DNA from: an uncultured Clostridia bacterium
GTDB taxonomy: Bacteria; Bacillota; Clostridia; TANB77; CAG-508
Direction: 5' to 3'
Assembly: GCA_947627185.1 (NCBI GenBank)
Contig: CANQVF010000010.1
Coordinates: forward strand, 1-61,802
DNA length: 61,802 nt
Shown: one piece after another, positions 5,381 through 12,532 of the stretch
How the letters are laid out: the number at the start of each line of letters is the position of its first letter
Numbering within the stretch: the stretch's first letter is position 1
Made by a program: the position numbers and the translations under genes
The notes under the pieces: model-generated
What the model saw: the letters and a program-made list of their open reading frames with translations, nothing else
Databases searched by the model: none
Told to the model about the DNA's origin: nothing

Positions 5381-7990
5381 ATGCCTAAAAGTGAAAATAG
5401 AAGAAATGTAGAAAATATTATAGCTAGCTATGCCAAAAGAGATATAAATCAATTATTTTTAGATTTCAATACAAGAAAAACAGGATTGAATCAAATTGAA
5501 GCAGATGAAAGATTAGAAAAATATGGAAAAAATATAATTGATATAAAAAATAGTAATAATCTTTTTGAAAGACTAAAAGAAGCAATTATTAATCCTTTTA
5601 ATATAGTTTTAATAGTTGTTGCAATTATTACATATATAACAGATGTAATAATTGCAGAAACACCATCTTATGCAACTTTTGTTATGTTAGTAATAATTGT
5701 AATTTTATCAGCAATTATTTCTTTTGTTCAAACAGAAAAATCTAATAATGCTGCAAAGAAATTACAAAAAATGATTACTAATAAAATAGATGTAATAAGA
5801 AATGGTAATAATATTGAAATAGATATAGAAGATGCAGTTCCTGGTGATATTGTAAAATTGGCTTCTGGAGATATGATACCAGGAGATGTACGATTTTTTG
5901 AAACAAAAGACTTATTTATAGATCAATCACAATTAACAGGAGAGTCTAATCCAGTAGAAAAGTTTTTATATACTGACAATTATAATGAAATTTCAGAACT
6001 AAATAATATAGGGTTTATGGGAAGTAATGTTGTAAGTGGAAGTGCAAAAGGAATTATATTAACTACTGGAAATCAAACATACTTTGGAAGTATGGCAAAA
6101 TCATTATCTACTGATAAAGCAAAGACAAGTTTTGAACAAAATATAGATTCTATTAGTAAATTGTTAATAAGATTTATGATAATCATGATACCAATAATAT
6201 TTATTGTAAATTTATATACAAAAAGTAATTGGTTAGAATCACTAATGTTTGGAATTACTATTGCAGTAGGTTTGCTACCAGAAATGTTGCCAGTTATCAT
6301 GACATCATCTCTTGCAAAAGGTGCAGTTATGATGTCCAAAAAGAAAACTATTATAAAAAGATTAAGTAGTATACAAACATTTGGGGAAATGGATATACTA
6401 TGCACTGATAAAACAGGAACACTTACAGAAGATAAAATTATATTAGAAAGATATCTAAATGTAGAGGGCAAAGAAGATAAAAGAATATTGAAACATGCTT
6501 TTTTAAATAGTTATTTTCAAACAGGTTTAAAAAATTTAATGGATATAGCAATTATAAATAGAGCGGAAAAAGAAGAAATGGCATTTTTAGAAGGAGATTA
6601 TATAAAAGAAGATGAAATTCCTTTTGATTTTACTAGAAAAAGAATGAGCGTTGTACTAAAAGACCAAAATGGAAAAAGACAACTAATAACTAAAGGTGCA
6701 GTTGAAGAAATTTTATCAATATGTTCTTTTATTGAAATAAATGGAAAAGTAGAAGAAATAAATGAAGAATTGATAGAAAATGCAAGAAAAATATATGAAG
6801 ATAACAATAATGATGGTTTAAGAATGATTGCCGTTGCCCAAAAAAATGAAATACATGGAATAGAAACTTTTGGTATACAAGATGAAAAAGATATGGTTTT
6901 AATAGGTTTTGTAGGATTTTTGGATCCACCAAAGGAAAGTGCAAAACCTGCTATTGATAAATTAAAGAAACACGGTGTAAGAACAGTTGTACTAACAGGA
7001 GATAGTGAAGGTGTTGCACTAAATGTTTGTAATAAGTTAGGAATAGATACGGAATATACATTAACAGGAAGTAAAATAGATGAGATGTCTGATGAGGAAC
7101 TAAAGGTTGCTTGTGAAAAATGCTATTTGTTCTCAAAATTAACTCCATTTCAGAAAAAAAGAATTGTAAAAATTTTGCAGGAGAATGGACATACTGTTGG
7201 CTATATGGGAGATGGAATAAATGATAGTCCGCCACTTAAACAGTCAGATGTTGGTATTTCAGTAGATACAGCAGTAGATATTGCTAAAGAAGTTGCAGAT
7301 ATAATTCTATTAGAAAAGGACTTAAATGTGCTTGAAGAAGGTGTAATAGGAGGAAGAAAAACATTTGCAAACGTAACTAAATATATAAAAATGGCAGTAA
7401 GTGGAAATTTTGGAAATATGATTTCAGTAGTAATTGCAAGTATTGCATTACCATTTCTACCATTACTTCCAATTCACATATTGATACAAAACATATTAAA
7501 TGATTTTGCACAGCTAGGAATGCCGTTTGATAATGTTGAACAAGAATATATTGAAAAGCCTAAAAAATGGGATGTAAAAGGTATTAAAAGATTTATGATT
7601 TCTTTTGGATTATTAAGTACAGTATTAGATATATTATGCTTTTTAGTATTATGGTATGTGTTTAAATTTAATACAATAGAACAAGCAGCATACTTTCAAT
7701 GTGGATGGTTTATGTTTGGAATAATTTCGCAAACATTTGTAATACACACTATAAGGACTAGCAAAATTCCATTTATTCAAGCAACAGCTTCAAAACAATT
7801 AAATATTTCAACAATAGCTATTATACTTACTACAATGATAATTGGATTTACGGATATATCAGAAATATTTGATTTAAAACCAATGCCATATTTATATTTA
7901 TCTTGGATATTTGTTTTAATTTCTATATATTTAATAATTGCACAAATAATGAAAAAATTTTATATTAAAAAGAATCATGAATGGATATAA
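5381..7990 (+). CDS. mgtA: Magnesium-translocating P-type ATPase
   Basis: This 869-residue P3B-type ATPase imports Mg2+ across the cytoplasmic membrane. It has the actuator-domain TGES (186-189), the phosphorylation site DKTGTLT with D343, a GDGIND hinge motif, and the transmembrane-4 motif GLLPEMLP (about 298-305) characteristic of MgtA/MgtB. About ten membrane segments are present: two pairs before the P-domain and six after it. The start follows AAGGAGATAGAAT. A perfect inverted repeat directly upstream may regulate it. No M-box (Mg2+ riboswitch) was recognised in front. Confidence 0.93.
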   Translation: MPKSENRRNVENIIASYAKRDINQLFLDFNTRKTGLNQIEADERLEKYGKNIIDIKNSNNLFERLKEAIINPFNIVLIVVAIITYITDVIIAETPSYATFVMLVIIVILSAIISFVQTEKSNNAAKKLQKMITNKIDVIRNGNNIEIDIEDAVPGDIVKLASGDMIPGDVRFFETKDLFIDQSQLTGESNPVEKFLYTDNYNEISELNNIGFMGSNVVSGSAKGIILTTGNQTYFGSMAKSLSTDKAKTSFEQNIDSISKLLIRFMIIMIPIIFIVNLYTKSNWLESLMFGITIAVGLLPEMLPVIMTSSLAKGAVMMSKKKTIIKRLSSIQTFGEMDILCTDKTGTLTEDKIILERYLNVEGKEDKRILKHAFLNSYFQTGLKNLMDIAIINRAEKEEMAFLEGDYIKEDEIPFDFTRKRMSVVLKDQNGKRQLITKGAVEEILSICSFIEINGKVEEINEELIENARKIYEDNNNDGLRMIAVAQKNEIHGIETFGIQDEKDMVLIGFVGFLDPPKESAKPAIDKLKKHGVRTVVLTGDSEGVALNVCNKLGIDTEYTLTGSKIDEMSDEELKVACEKCYLFSKLTPFQKKRIVKILQENGHTVGYMGDGINDSPPLKQSDVGISVDTAVDIAKEVADIILLEKDLNVLEEGVIGGRKTFANVTKYIKMAVSGNFGNMISVVIASIALPFLPLLPIHILIQNILNDFAQLGMPFDNVEQEYIEKPKKWDVKGIKRFMISFGLLSTVLDILCFLVLWYVFKFNTIEQAAYFQCGWFMFGIISQTFVIHTIRTSKIPFIQATASKQLNISTIAIILTTMIIGFTDISEIFDLKPMPYLYLSWIFVLISIYLIIAQIMKKFYIKKNHEWI

Positions 7991-8021
7991 TTTTATTTCG
8001 ACAAATTACAGTTTGTGTTTG

Positions 8022-8040
8022 TAAGATAAATAGTAATTTA
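8022..8040 (+). repeat. Boundary motif, diverged copy
   Basis: TAAGATAAATAGTAATTTA resembles the ~21-nt motif at 4499-4519, 8802-8822, 10573-10593 and 11546-11566. All copies lie just before a gene start in the accessory block, and an AAATTAC-type sequence often lies to the left. Confidence 0.4.
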
Positions 8041-8053
8041 GGAGTGTGATTAT

Positions 8054-8353
8054 ATGGCTACGACAAAAGATTATAGAGATTTTGTATTAGAACAATTAAG
8101 TTTATTAGATACCATTACTTGCAAATCAATGATGGGAGAATATTTACTTTATTATAATGGAATATTGTTTGGTGGAATATACGATAATAGGTTACTTGTG
8201 AAGATAGTAAATAGTAATAAAAAATATGATATGCAAGAAAAAATACCTTATGAGAGTGCAAAACCTATGTATTTAGTTGATGATATAGATAATAAAGAAG
8301 TATTAAAAGAAATTGTTATTGAAACTTGCAAAGATTTACCAAGTAAAAAGTAA
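8054..8353 (+). CDS. TfoX N-terminal domain protein
   Basis: This 99-residue soluble protein is essentially a lone TfoX-N domain: KSMMGEYLLYYNGILFGGIYDNRLLVK in the centre and an amphipathic C-terminus. In Gammaproteobacteria TfoX/Sxy regulates competence. The stand-alone N-domain proteins common in Firmicutes have no proven function. Its start follows TTTAGGAG. The downstream neighbour is the first type I toxin-antitoxin-like module. Confidence 0.85.
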   Translation: MATTKDYRDFVLEQLSLLDTITCKSMMGEYLLYYNGILFGGIYDNRLLVKIVNSNKKYDMQEKIPYESAKPMYLVDDIDNKEVLKEIVIETCKDLPSKK

Positions 8354-8386
8354 TACAACTTATAATTTGTATAATTAAAAATTCAT

Positions 8387-8415
8387 TTGACAAAATAAAT
8401 AAATGACTATATAAT
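8387..8415 (+). promoter_or_regulatory. Consensus promoter of the antisense RNA, copy 1
   Basis: TTGACA (8387-8392) and TATAAT (8410-8415) are both perfect consensus with a 17-bp spacer. This is among the strongest promoters in the window, as expected for an antitoxin RNA that must exceed its target. Confidence 0.85.
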
Positions 8416-8421
8416 AATTAT

Positions 8422-8510
8422 AGGAAATGACAAATCCACAAACGTGGTTTTGCCAAATAGATTTGAGAAAACTCACACCTACCTTGCAAAGTACAGATGT
8501 GAGTTTTTTT
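8422..8510 (+). ncRNA. Candidate type I antitoxin RNA, copy 1
   Basis: The RNA is predicted to start about 7 nt after the -10 box and end at a hairpin (arms around 8469-8480 and 8495-8506) with seven Ts at 8504-8510, giving about 89 nt. It is antisense to the 3' untranslated part of the convergent peptide mRNA and reaches its stop codon. Its first ~35 nt are nearly the same as the first ~35 nt of that mRNA. No coding potential is seen in it. Confidence 0.65.
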
Positions 8511-8628
8511 ATTTATGTAGTTGCTTATCAACCCAGTTCTTGTAAAGAACTGTAGCCAAGGCAACGTTTAATGTTAAAGATAATATAAATGTTGTTATAA
8601 AAAATAGTATTACTTTAACCATAAACAT
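8509..8628 (-). CDS. 39-aa hydrophobic peptide, candidate type I toxin, copy 1
   Basis: On the minus strand, ATG (8626-8628) to TAA encodes 39 residues beginning MFMVKVILFFITTFILSL and ending in YKNWVDKQLHK: one membrane segment and a short charged tail. This is the build of type I toxins that insert in the membrane. The start follows GAGAGGTGGTG, a strong ribosome binding site. The minus-strand promoter is TTGATT-17 bp-TATAAT. The peptide is 100% identical in copy 2, and I do not recognise it as a named toxin family. Confidence 0.7.
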   Translation of the reverse strand: MFMVKVILFFITTFILSLTLNVALATVLYKNWVDKQLHK

Positions 8629-8704
8629 CACCACCTCTCCCACGAAGAATCGTAAAAATTGGTGGCAAAACCACATCTGCTTTTTGTCATTTCCTATGGA
8701 GGGG

Positions 8705-8733
8705 ATTATAAATCAAAGATAAATAAAAATCAA
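8705..8733 (-). promoter_or_regulatory. Promoter of the peptide mRNA, copy 1
   Basis: On the minus strand, TTGATT (8733-8728) and TATAAT (8710-8705) have a 17-bp spacer. Transcription should begin near 8698, giving a leader of about 70 nt before the peptide gene. Confidence 0.75.
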
Positions 8734-8769
8734 GCGAACAAAACAAATTTTTTGATTATTTTTTATAAA

Positions 8770-8798
8770 TTGATAATTACAATCTTTTATGATATAAA
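8770..8798 (+). promoter_or_regulatory. Outward promoter toward the phosphatase gene
   Basis: TTGATA (8770-8775) and TATAAA (8793-8798) have a 17-bp spacer. The same sequence in copy 2 (10541-10569) faces a GNAT gene, so each module appears to carry a promoter for the next cargo gene. Confidence 0.5.
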
Positions 8799-8913
8799 AT
8801 TGATTAGATAAATCGTAATTTGCAAGGAAATAGTATATATGAACAATAAAAAAATTAAATTTAGGTAAAAAATTACTATCTGTCAAGGTAGTGATTAGTT
8901 GGGAGAATAAACA

Positions 8914-9426
8914 ATGAGAGAACATGAAAGTTATTCAGAAGATAAGACAAATAAAGACAAAATTAAGGTATTATTTGTATGTTTAGGTAACATATGTCGT
9001 TCTCCAATGGCGGAATTTATATTTAAAGATATGATAAATAAAAAGGGATTAAGTGATAAATTTATAGTAAAATCAGCAGCGACAAGTTATGAAGAAATTG
9101 GAAACGATATTCATTATGGTGCAAAAGATAAACTAATTCAAAAAAATATTCCTTTTACCAAAAGAAAAGCAACTAGAATAACTGCTGAAGATTATAATAA
9201 TTATAATTTTATAATTGGAATGGAAGAATCTAATATAAAGGCTATAAAAAGAATTGTAGGAGAAGATTTAGATAATAAAATTAGTAAACTATTAGATTAT
9301 TCAGATAATTCAAGAGATATTGCAGATCCTTGGTATACTGGTAATTTTGAAACAACTTATAATGACATAGTAGAAGGATGTAATGGATTTTTAAATTATT
9401 TAAAAGATACTAATATTATAAATTAA
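8914..9426 (+). CDS. Low-molecular-weight protein-tyrosine phosphatase
   Basis: This 170-residue enzyme has the active-site P-loop CLGNICRS (CxxxxxR followed by S) near residues 23-30, preceded by a strand VLFV. The general-acid motif DPW in DIADPWYTGNF is present near the C-terminus. It should dephosphorylate tyrosine (or arginine) residues in the cytoplasm. The first ~18 residues are a polar extension. ATG 8914 follows GGGAG. The gene stands alone between a type I-like module and a gene fragment. Confidence 0.9.
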   Translation: MREHESYSEDKTNKDKIKVLFVCLGNICRSPMAEFIFKDMINKKGLSDKFIVKSAATSYEEIGNDIHYGAKDKLIQKNIPFTKRKATRITAEDYNNYNFIIGMEESNIKAIKRIVGEDLDNKISKLLDYSDNSRDIADPWYTGNFETTYNDIVEGCNGFLNYLKDTNIIN

Positions 9427-9518
9427 AAAAATTATATATTTATTTGTAACATTAGAATATTGATTTATTGAATAAGCTTTATAAACAAAAATAATTTTGT
9501 GTTGTATACTATAAATGT

Positions 9519-9545
9519 ATTTTTGCAACACAAATATAAAAAATG
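9519..9545 (+). repeat. 27-bp exact direct repeat, copy 2
   Basis: It is identical to 4346-4372. Just to its left, TTTGTGTTG (about 9496-9504) forms an inverted repeat with CAACACAAA inside it. It ends exactly where homology to a winged-helix protein begins. Confidence 0.8.
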
Positions 9546-9684
9546 TATAGCTATTCAAATAAATAAATCTTTAAGAACTGTAAAAACATATATTTCGGAG
9601 ATGCAAAAAAAGGGACTGATAGAAAGAAAAAATAGTAAAAAAACTGGAGAATGGATTGTAAATTACATAAATAGTAAGTTGTAG
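9544..9684 (+). pseudogene. C-terminal winged-helix fragment of a longer gene
   Basis: The frame reads IAIQINKSLRTVKTYISEM followed by QKKGLIERKNSKKTGEWIV. This is the last winged-helix segment of the large AlbA_2/RecG-like ATP-binding (Schlafen-type) regulators common in Firmicutes mobile DNA. The rest of the protein is missing, and no start with a ribosome binding site lies close. The left edge coincides with the 27-bp repeat, consistent with a deletion or rearrangement that removed the 5' part. Confidence 0.6.
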
Positions 9685-9697
9685 GGAGAAATTTGAT

Positions 9698-10114
9698 ATG
9701 AAAATAACTATAAAAGAAAACAATAAAAATGTTGAAGAATTTAATTTGCTTTATAATTTAGTTGGTTGGGGAGCTTATAATGAGAAAATTTCTCAAATAG
9801 CCTTAGATAACACATTTTATTCTATAAGTGTTTATGATGAAGATAAAATAATCGGATATGGAAGATTAATTGGTGATAAAATATGTTTTATTTATATTCA
9901 GGATATAATGGTTAAACCAGAATATCAGTCACAAAAAATTGGAACATTAATAATGAATAAATTATTAGTGAAAATTAATGAATTGAAAAAAGATAATCAA
10001 AGTTTAAGAGTATATTTAGGAGCTTCTAAAGGAACAGAAAAATTTTATGAAAAATTTGGTTTTATTAGAAGAATAGATGCAAATTTAGGATATGGTATGA
10101 TTTTAAATAATTGA
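9698..10114 (+). CDS. GNAT-family N-acetyltransferase
   Basis: This 138-residue protein has the GNAT pattern. The acetyl-CoA site lies around QDIMVKPEYQSQKIGTLIM, where QSQKIG replaces the usual Q/RxxGxG/A. The C-terminal strand FYEKFGFIRR is typical. The substrate cannot be inferred. ATG 9698 follows GGGAGAAATTTG. It is separated from the second GNAT gene by type I-like module 2, and the two proteins are only distantly alike. Confidence 0.85.
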   Translation: MKITIKENNKNVEEFNLLYNLVGWGAYNEKISQIALDNTFYSISVYDEDKIIGYGRLIGDKICFIYIQDIMVKPEYQSQKIGTLIMNKLLVKINELKKDNQSLRVYLGASKGTEKFYEKFGFIRRIDANLGYGMILNN

Positions 10115-10158
10115 TTTATCAAATTAATAAATTACAATTTTTATAATTAAAAATTCAT

Positions 10159-10187
10159 TTGACAAAATAAATAAATGACTATATAAT
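10159..10187 (+). promoter_or_regulatory. Consensus promoter of the antisense RNA, copy 2
   Basis: TTGACA (10159-10164), 17-bp spacer, TATAAT (10182-10187). The boxes and spacer are identical to copy 1. Confidence 0.85.
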
Positions 10188-10193
10188 AAATAT

Positions 10194-10281
10194 AGGAAAT
10201 GACAAATCCACAAACGTGGTTTTGCCAAGAATAACTTTAATAAACCATTAGCTCGGCATAAGCAGAATGGTTTATTTTTTT
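10194..10281 (+). ncRNA. Candidate type I antitoxin RNA, copy 2
   Basis: The predicted RNA is about 88 nt. The first ~35 nt equal copy 1. The terminator hairpin AATAAACCATT/AATGGTTTATT (10239-10249 with 10266-10276) has different stem and loop sequences and ends in seven Ts. If the hairpin decides target recognition, the two RNAs would not cross-react. Confidence 0.65.
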
Positions 10282-10399
10282 ATTTATGTAGTTGCTTATC
10301 AACCCAGTTCTTGTAAAGAACTGTAGCCAAGGCAACGTTTAATGTTAAAGATAATATAAATGTTGTTATAAAAAATAGTATTACTTTAACCATAAACAT
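10280..10399 (-). CDS. 39-aa hydrophobic peptide, candidate type I toxin, copy 2
   Basis: It is identical in nucleotide sequence to the copy 1 coding region, with start ATG at 10397-10399 and the same AGAGGTGG ribosome binding site. One membrane segment is followed by a KNWVDKQ-type tail. The absence of substitutions implies recent duplication or gene conversion. Confidence 0.7.
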   Translation of the reverse strand: MFMVKVILFFITTFILSLTLNVALATVLYKNWVDKQLHK

Positions 10400-10475
10400 C
10401 ACCACCTCTCCCACGAAGAATCGTAAAAATTGGTGGCAAAACCACATCTGCTTTTTGTCATTTCCTATGGAGGGG

Positions 10476-10504
10476 ATTATAAATCAAAGATAAATAAAAA
10501 TCAA
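10476..10504 (-). promoter_or_regulatory. Promoter of the peptide mRNA, copy 2
   Basis: Minus-strand TTGATT (10504-10499) and TATAAT (10481-10476) with a 17-bp spacer, the same as copy 1. Confidence 0.75.
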
Positions 10505-10607
10505 GCTAACAAAACAAATTTTTTGATTATTTTTTATAAATTGATAATTATAATCTTTTATGATATAAAATTGATTAGATAAACAGTAATTTGTGAGGAA
10601 AATTTTA

Positions 10608-11039
10608 ATGAAAATAATAAGTTTTGAAGAAAAATATCGAGATGATATGATTTTTATGGTATTAAGTGCAAAAAATGCTTTAGGTAGAGTTCCAAAACTC
10701 AATGAAGATTTATTAGATATAAAAAAGAATTATTTTGATAAAGGTCATCCTTTTTGGATAGCATTAGATGAATTTGATAGAGTAATTGGATGTATAGGTA
10801 CAAGAAATGATGAAAATGGAAAAATATTTTTATCAAGGTTGTATGTTAAATTTGATCATAAGAGACATGGAATTGGTAGTCAATTATTACAATTAGCAGA
10901 AGATTCAGCAAAAAAAAGAGGATATAAAGAAATACATGTACATTTAGGAAAAGATTACTTAGAAAGCCATATTTTTTATCCAAAACACGGATATGTTGAA
11001 TACCAAGATTTATATATGAAGAAAGAATTGGAGAAATAA
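10608..11039 (+). CDS. GNAT-family N-acetyltransferase
   Basis: This 143-residue GNAT protein has an acetyl-CoA-binding motif, KRHGIGSQLL (R/Q-x-x-G-x-G form), preceded by strand FLSRLYVK. The C-terminal SHIFYPKHGYVEY motif is typical of the fold. ATG 10608 follows GTGAGG, and the boundary motif of module 2 ends just before. It is followed after 6 bp by the NUDIX gene, so the two probably form an operon driven by the outward promoter in the module. Confidence 0.88.
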   Translation: MKIISFEEKYRDDMIFMVLSAKNALGRVPKLNEDLLDIKKNYFDKGHPFWIALDEFDRVIGCIGTRNDENGKIFLSRLYVKFDHKRHGIGSQLLQLAEDSAKKRGYKEIHVHLGKDYLESHIFYPKHGYVEYQDLYMKKELEK

Positions 11040-11045
11040 TAAGAT

Positions 11046-11471
11046 ATGGATAAATTTAAAGAAATAAGACCTATTGTTCTTGGTATAGCAAGGAAAGAAA
11101 ATAAAATATTAGTTAGTGAAGGATATGATAAAGTAAAAGATGAAGTATTTTATAGAAGCATAGGTGGAGGAATTGAATTTTTAGAAGATAGTAAAGAAGC
11201 ATTAAAAAGAGAATTTAAAGAAGAACTTAATATAGATATTAGTGTAGGAAAATTTTTAGGTATTGCCGAAAATATATTCACTTATAATGGAAAAAGTGCA
11301 CATGAATTAATATTGTTTTATAATGTTGATATAAAAGATAATGATTATAAGGAAAAATACCATATAATTGATGATGATTGTGAAAATGATGCAATATGGA
11401 TAGATATAAATAAATTCAAAAATAAAGAATTAAAAATATATCCAGAGCAGATGTTTAAATATTTAGATTAG
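11046..11471 (+). CDS. NUDIX hydrolase
   Basis: This 141-residue protein contains the Nudix box as GGIEFLEDSKEALKREFKEE, matching Gx5Ex7REUxEE, so the metal-binding glutamates are intact. The glycine that normally follows (ExGU) is Asn. It should hydrolyse a nucleoside diphosphate linked to another moiety; the substrate is unknown. It ends before a clear terminator and is coupled to the upstream GNAT gene. Confidence 0.9.
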   Translation: MDKFKEIRPIVLGIARKENKILVSEGYDKVKDEVFYRSIGGGIEFLEDSKEALKREFKEELNIDISVGKFLGIAENIFTYNGKSAHELILFYNVDIKDNDYKEKYHIIDDDCENDAIWIDINKFKNKELKIYPEQMFKYLD

Positions 11472-11494
11472 CAATAACTTACAATTAGTTTGAT

Positions 11495-11519
11495 AGAGCA
11501 GATTAATATTTGCTCTTTT
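11495..11519 (+). terminator. Intrinsic terminator after the GNAT-NUDIX operon
   Basis: AGAGCA (11495-11500) pairs with TGCTCT (11511-11516), followed by TTTTA. The stem is short but well placed. Confidence 0.55.
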
Positions 11520-11642
11520 ATATTTTATAAATATATGATATTATTTAGTCAAATAAAAAGTAATTTAAAAATGAGAGTAAGACCTATGAAAGAAGATAAA
11601 AAGTAAAAAAATTATAGTTAATAAAAAGAAAGGAAAATGTTT

Positions 11643-12314
11643 ATGAAGAAAATGACTATTACAGAAAAATATGTTTTATGTATGTTAAAAGAGAAAAAGA
11701 CTTTACATGAAAAAGAATTAACACCATATCTAATTATATCAATGATTATAGAAATGATGTTAGATGAAAATTTAGAAATTACAGATAAAAACAAAGTGAT
11801 ACTTGCTGACAAAATGCCAACAGAAAACTATAATAAAAAGTTGTATGAAATTATTAAAAATATGAAAAAAGATGAAATACCTTTGAAAAATATATTAACT
11901 TCTATTTGTTATAGTTTTTCAAGTAAAAATTTAAAAGAAATTATTAATACATTAAAAGATAATATGTTAGAAGATAACCTTATAACTTTAGAGAGTAAAA
12001 AAGGATTGATTATAAATAAAGAAGTAGTAAAAATAGATGAAGATAAATTTACTAATGTTGTTAATGAAGTAAAAACAGAATTGTTAGAAAAAGGAAATTT
12101 AACAGAAGATATAATTTTATTAGCTTCTTTATTAAATTCTACTAAATTTCTAAAAAATATTTTTAATAAATATGAAAAAGAAGAATTAGAAAATAAATTA
12201 AAAGAAATAAAAGATACAGAAATTGCAAAAAAAATAAAAATTGCACAGTCTGCTATAAGTAACATGTCTGCCATAGTAACTGCTATGATGATAAATGCTG
12301 CAAGACCAATATAA
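11643..12314 (+). CDS. GPP34-like (GOLPH3/Vps74-type) protein
   Basis: This 223-residue, mostly helical protein has an N-terminal block ITEKYVLCMLKEKK, a region ending ITDKNKVIL, then LYEIIKNMKK and an Ala-rich C-terminus. The layout matches bacterial GPP34-domain proteins, relatives of the phosphoinositide-binding Golgi protein GOLPH3, whose bacterial role is unknown. ATG 11643 is 9 nt after AAAGG; an in-frame ATG at 11637 is too close to it. No membrane segment is seen. Confidence 0.6.
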   Translation: MKKMTITEKYVLCMLKEKKTLHEKELTPYLIISMIIEMMLDENLEITDKNKVILADKMPTENYNKKLYEIIKNMKKDEIPLKNILTSICYSFSSKNLKEIINTLKDNMLEDNLITLESKKGLIINKEVVKIDEDKFTNVVNEVKTELLEKGNLTEDIILLASLLNSTKFLKNIFNKYEKEELENKLKEIKDTEIAKKIKIAQSAISNMSAIVTAMMINAARPI

Positions 12315-12412
12315 AAGAAAAATTAATCTAATAAGAATTAATTATCAAAAATCTTCTTTTCAAGATTTTAATACAGAAAATGATGTTGTAAATATTAAAT
12401 GCAAACTAAGAC

Positions 12413-12511
12413 ATTGATGTTATTTTTGAAGAAAAATATTGAGGAACAGATCAAAAAAAAGATAGATGATTACCTAATGATATTAAAATAGAATATATAG
12501 AACCAAAATAG
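12413..12511 (+). pseudogene. Decayed coding remnant
   Basis: The frame reads IDVIFEEKY, a stop, GTDQKKDR, a stop, then LPNDIKIEYIEPK and a terminal stop. The amino-acid quality between stops looks like a former C-terminus, but no homologue is recognised. It fills the gap between the GPP34-like gene and the methyltransferase. Confidence 0.35.
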
Positions 12512-12532
12512 TAATTTATGGAGGAGAAAAAT

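Larger units (their letters stand above)
8371..8822. repeat. ~450-bp module, copy 1 (candidate type I toxin-antitoxin locus)
   Basis: This segment is nearly identical to 10143-10593 except for about 47 nt at 8457-8503. It holds a plus-strand promoter, a short plus-strand RNA ending in a terminator, a minus-strand peptide gene, the peptide gene's minus-strand promoter and an outward plus-strand promoter. Two imperfect inverted repeats bracket the core: 8421-8434 with 8683-8696, and 8444-8455 with 8663-8674. Confidence 0.85.
10143..10593. repeat. ~450-bp module, copy 2 (candidate type I toxin-antitoxin locus)
   Basis: Copy 2 of the module at 8371-8822. From 10282 to about 10505 only one base difference from copy 1 was noticed. 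The 46 nt at 10229-10274 are unrelated in sequence to the matching part of copy 1 but form an equivalent hairpin. Confidence 0.85.

Noticed and set aside
5381..7990. Several long minus-strand open frames opposite mgtA
   Set aside because: They are artefacts of AT-rich codon use, with no ribosome binding sites and no recognisable domains.
8426..8697. CRISPR-like or tandem repeat interpretation of the duplicated 450-bp segments
   Set aside because: There are only two long copies with coding and promoter signals and no short regularly spaced repeats. No CRISPR array or cas gene is seen in the window.
9499..9543. The 5' extension of the winged-helix fragment up to 9499
   Set aside because: The extension runs through the 27-bp repeat and an inverted repeat and has no family likeness, so only the homologous part from 9544 is reported.
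11571..11642. A short ORF (ATGAAAGAAGATAAAAAGTAA) before the GPP34-like gene
   Set aside because: It has only six codons and no ribosome binding site.
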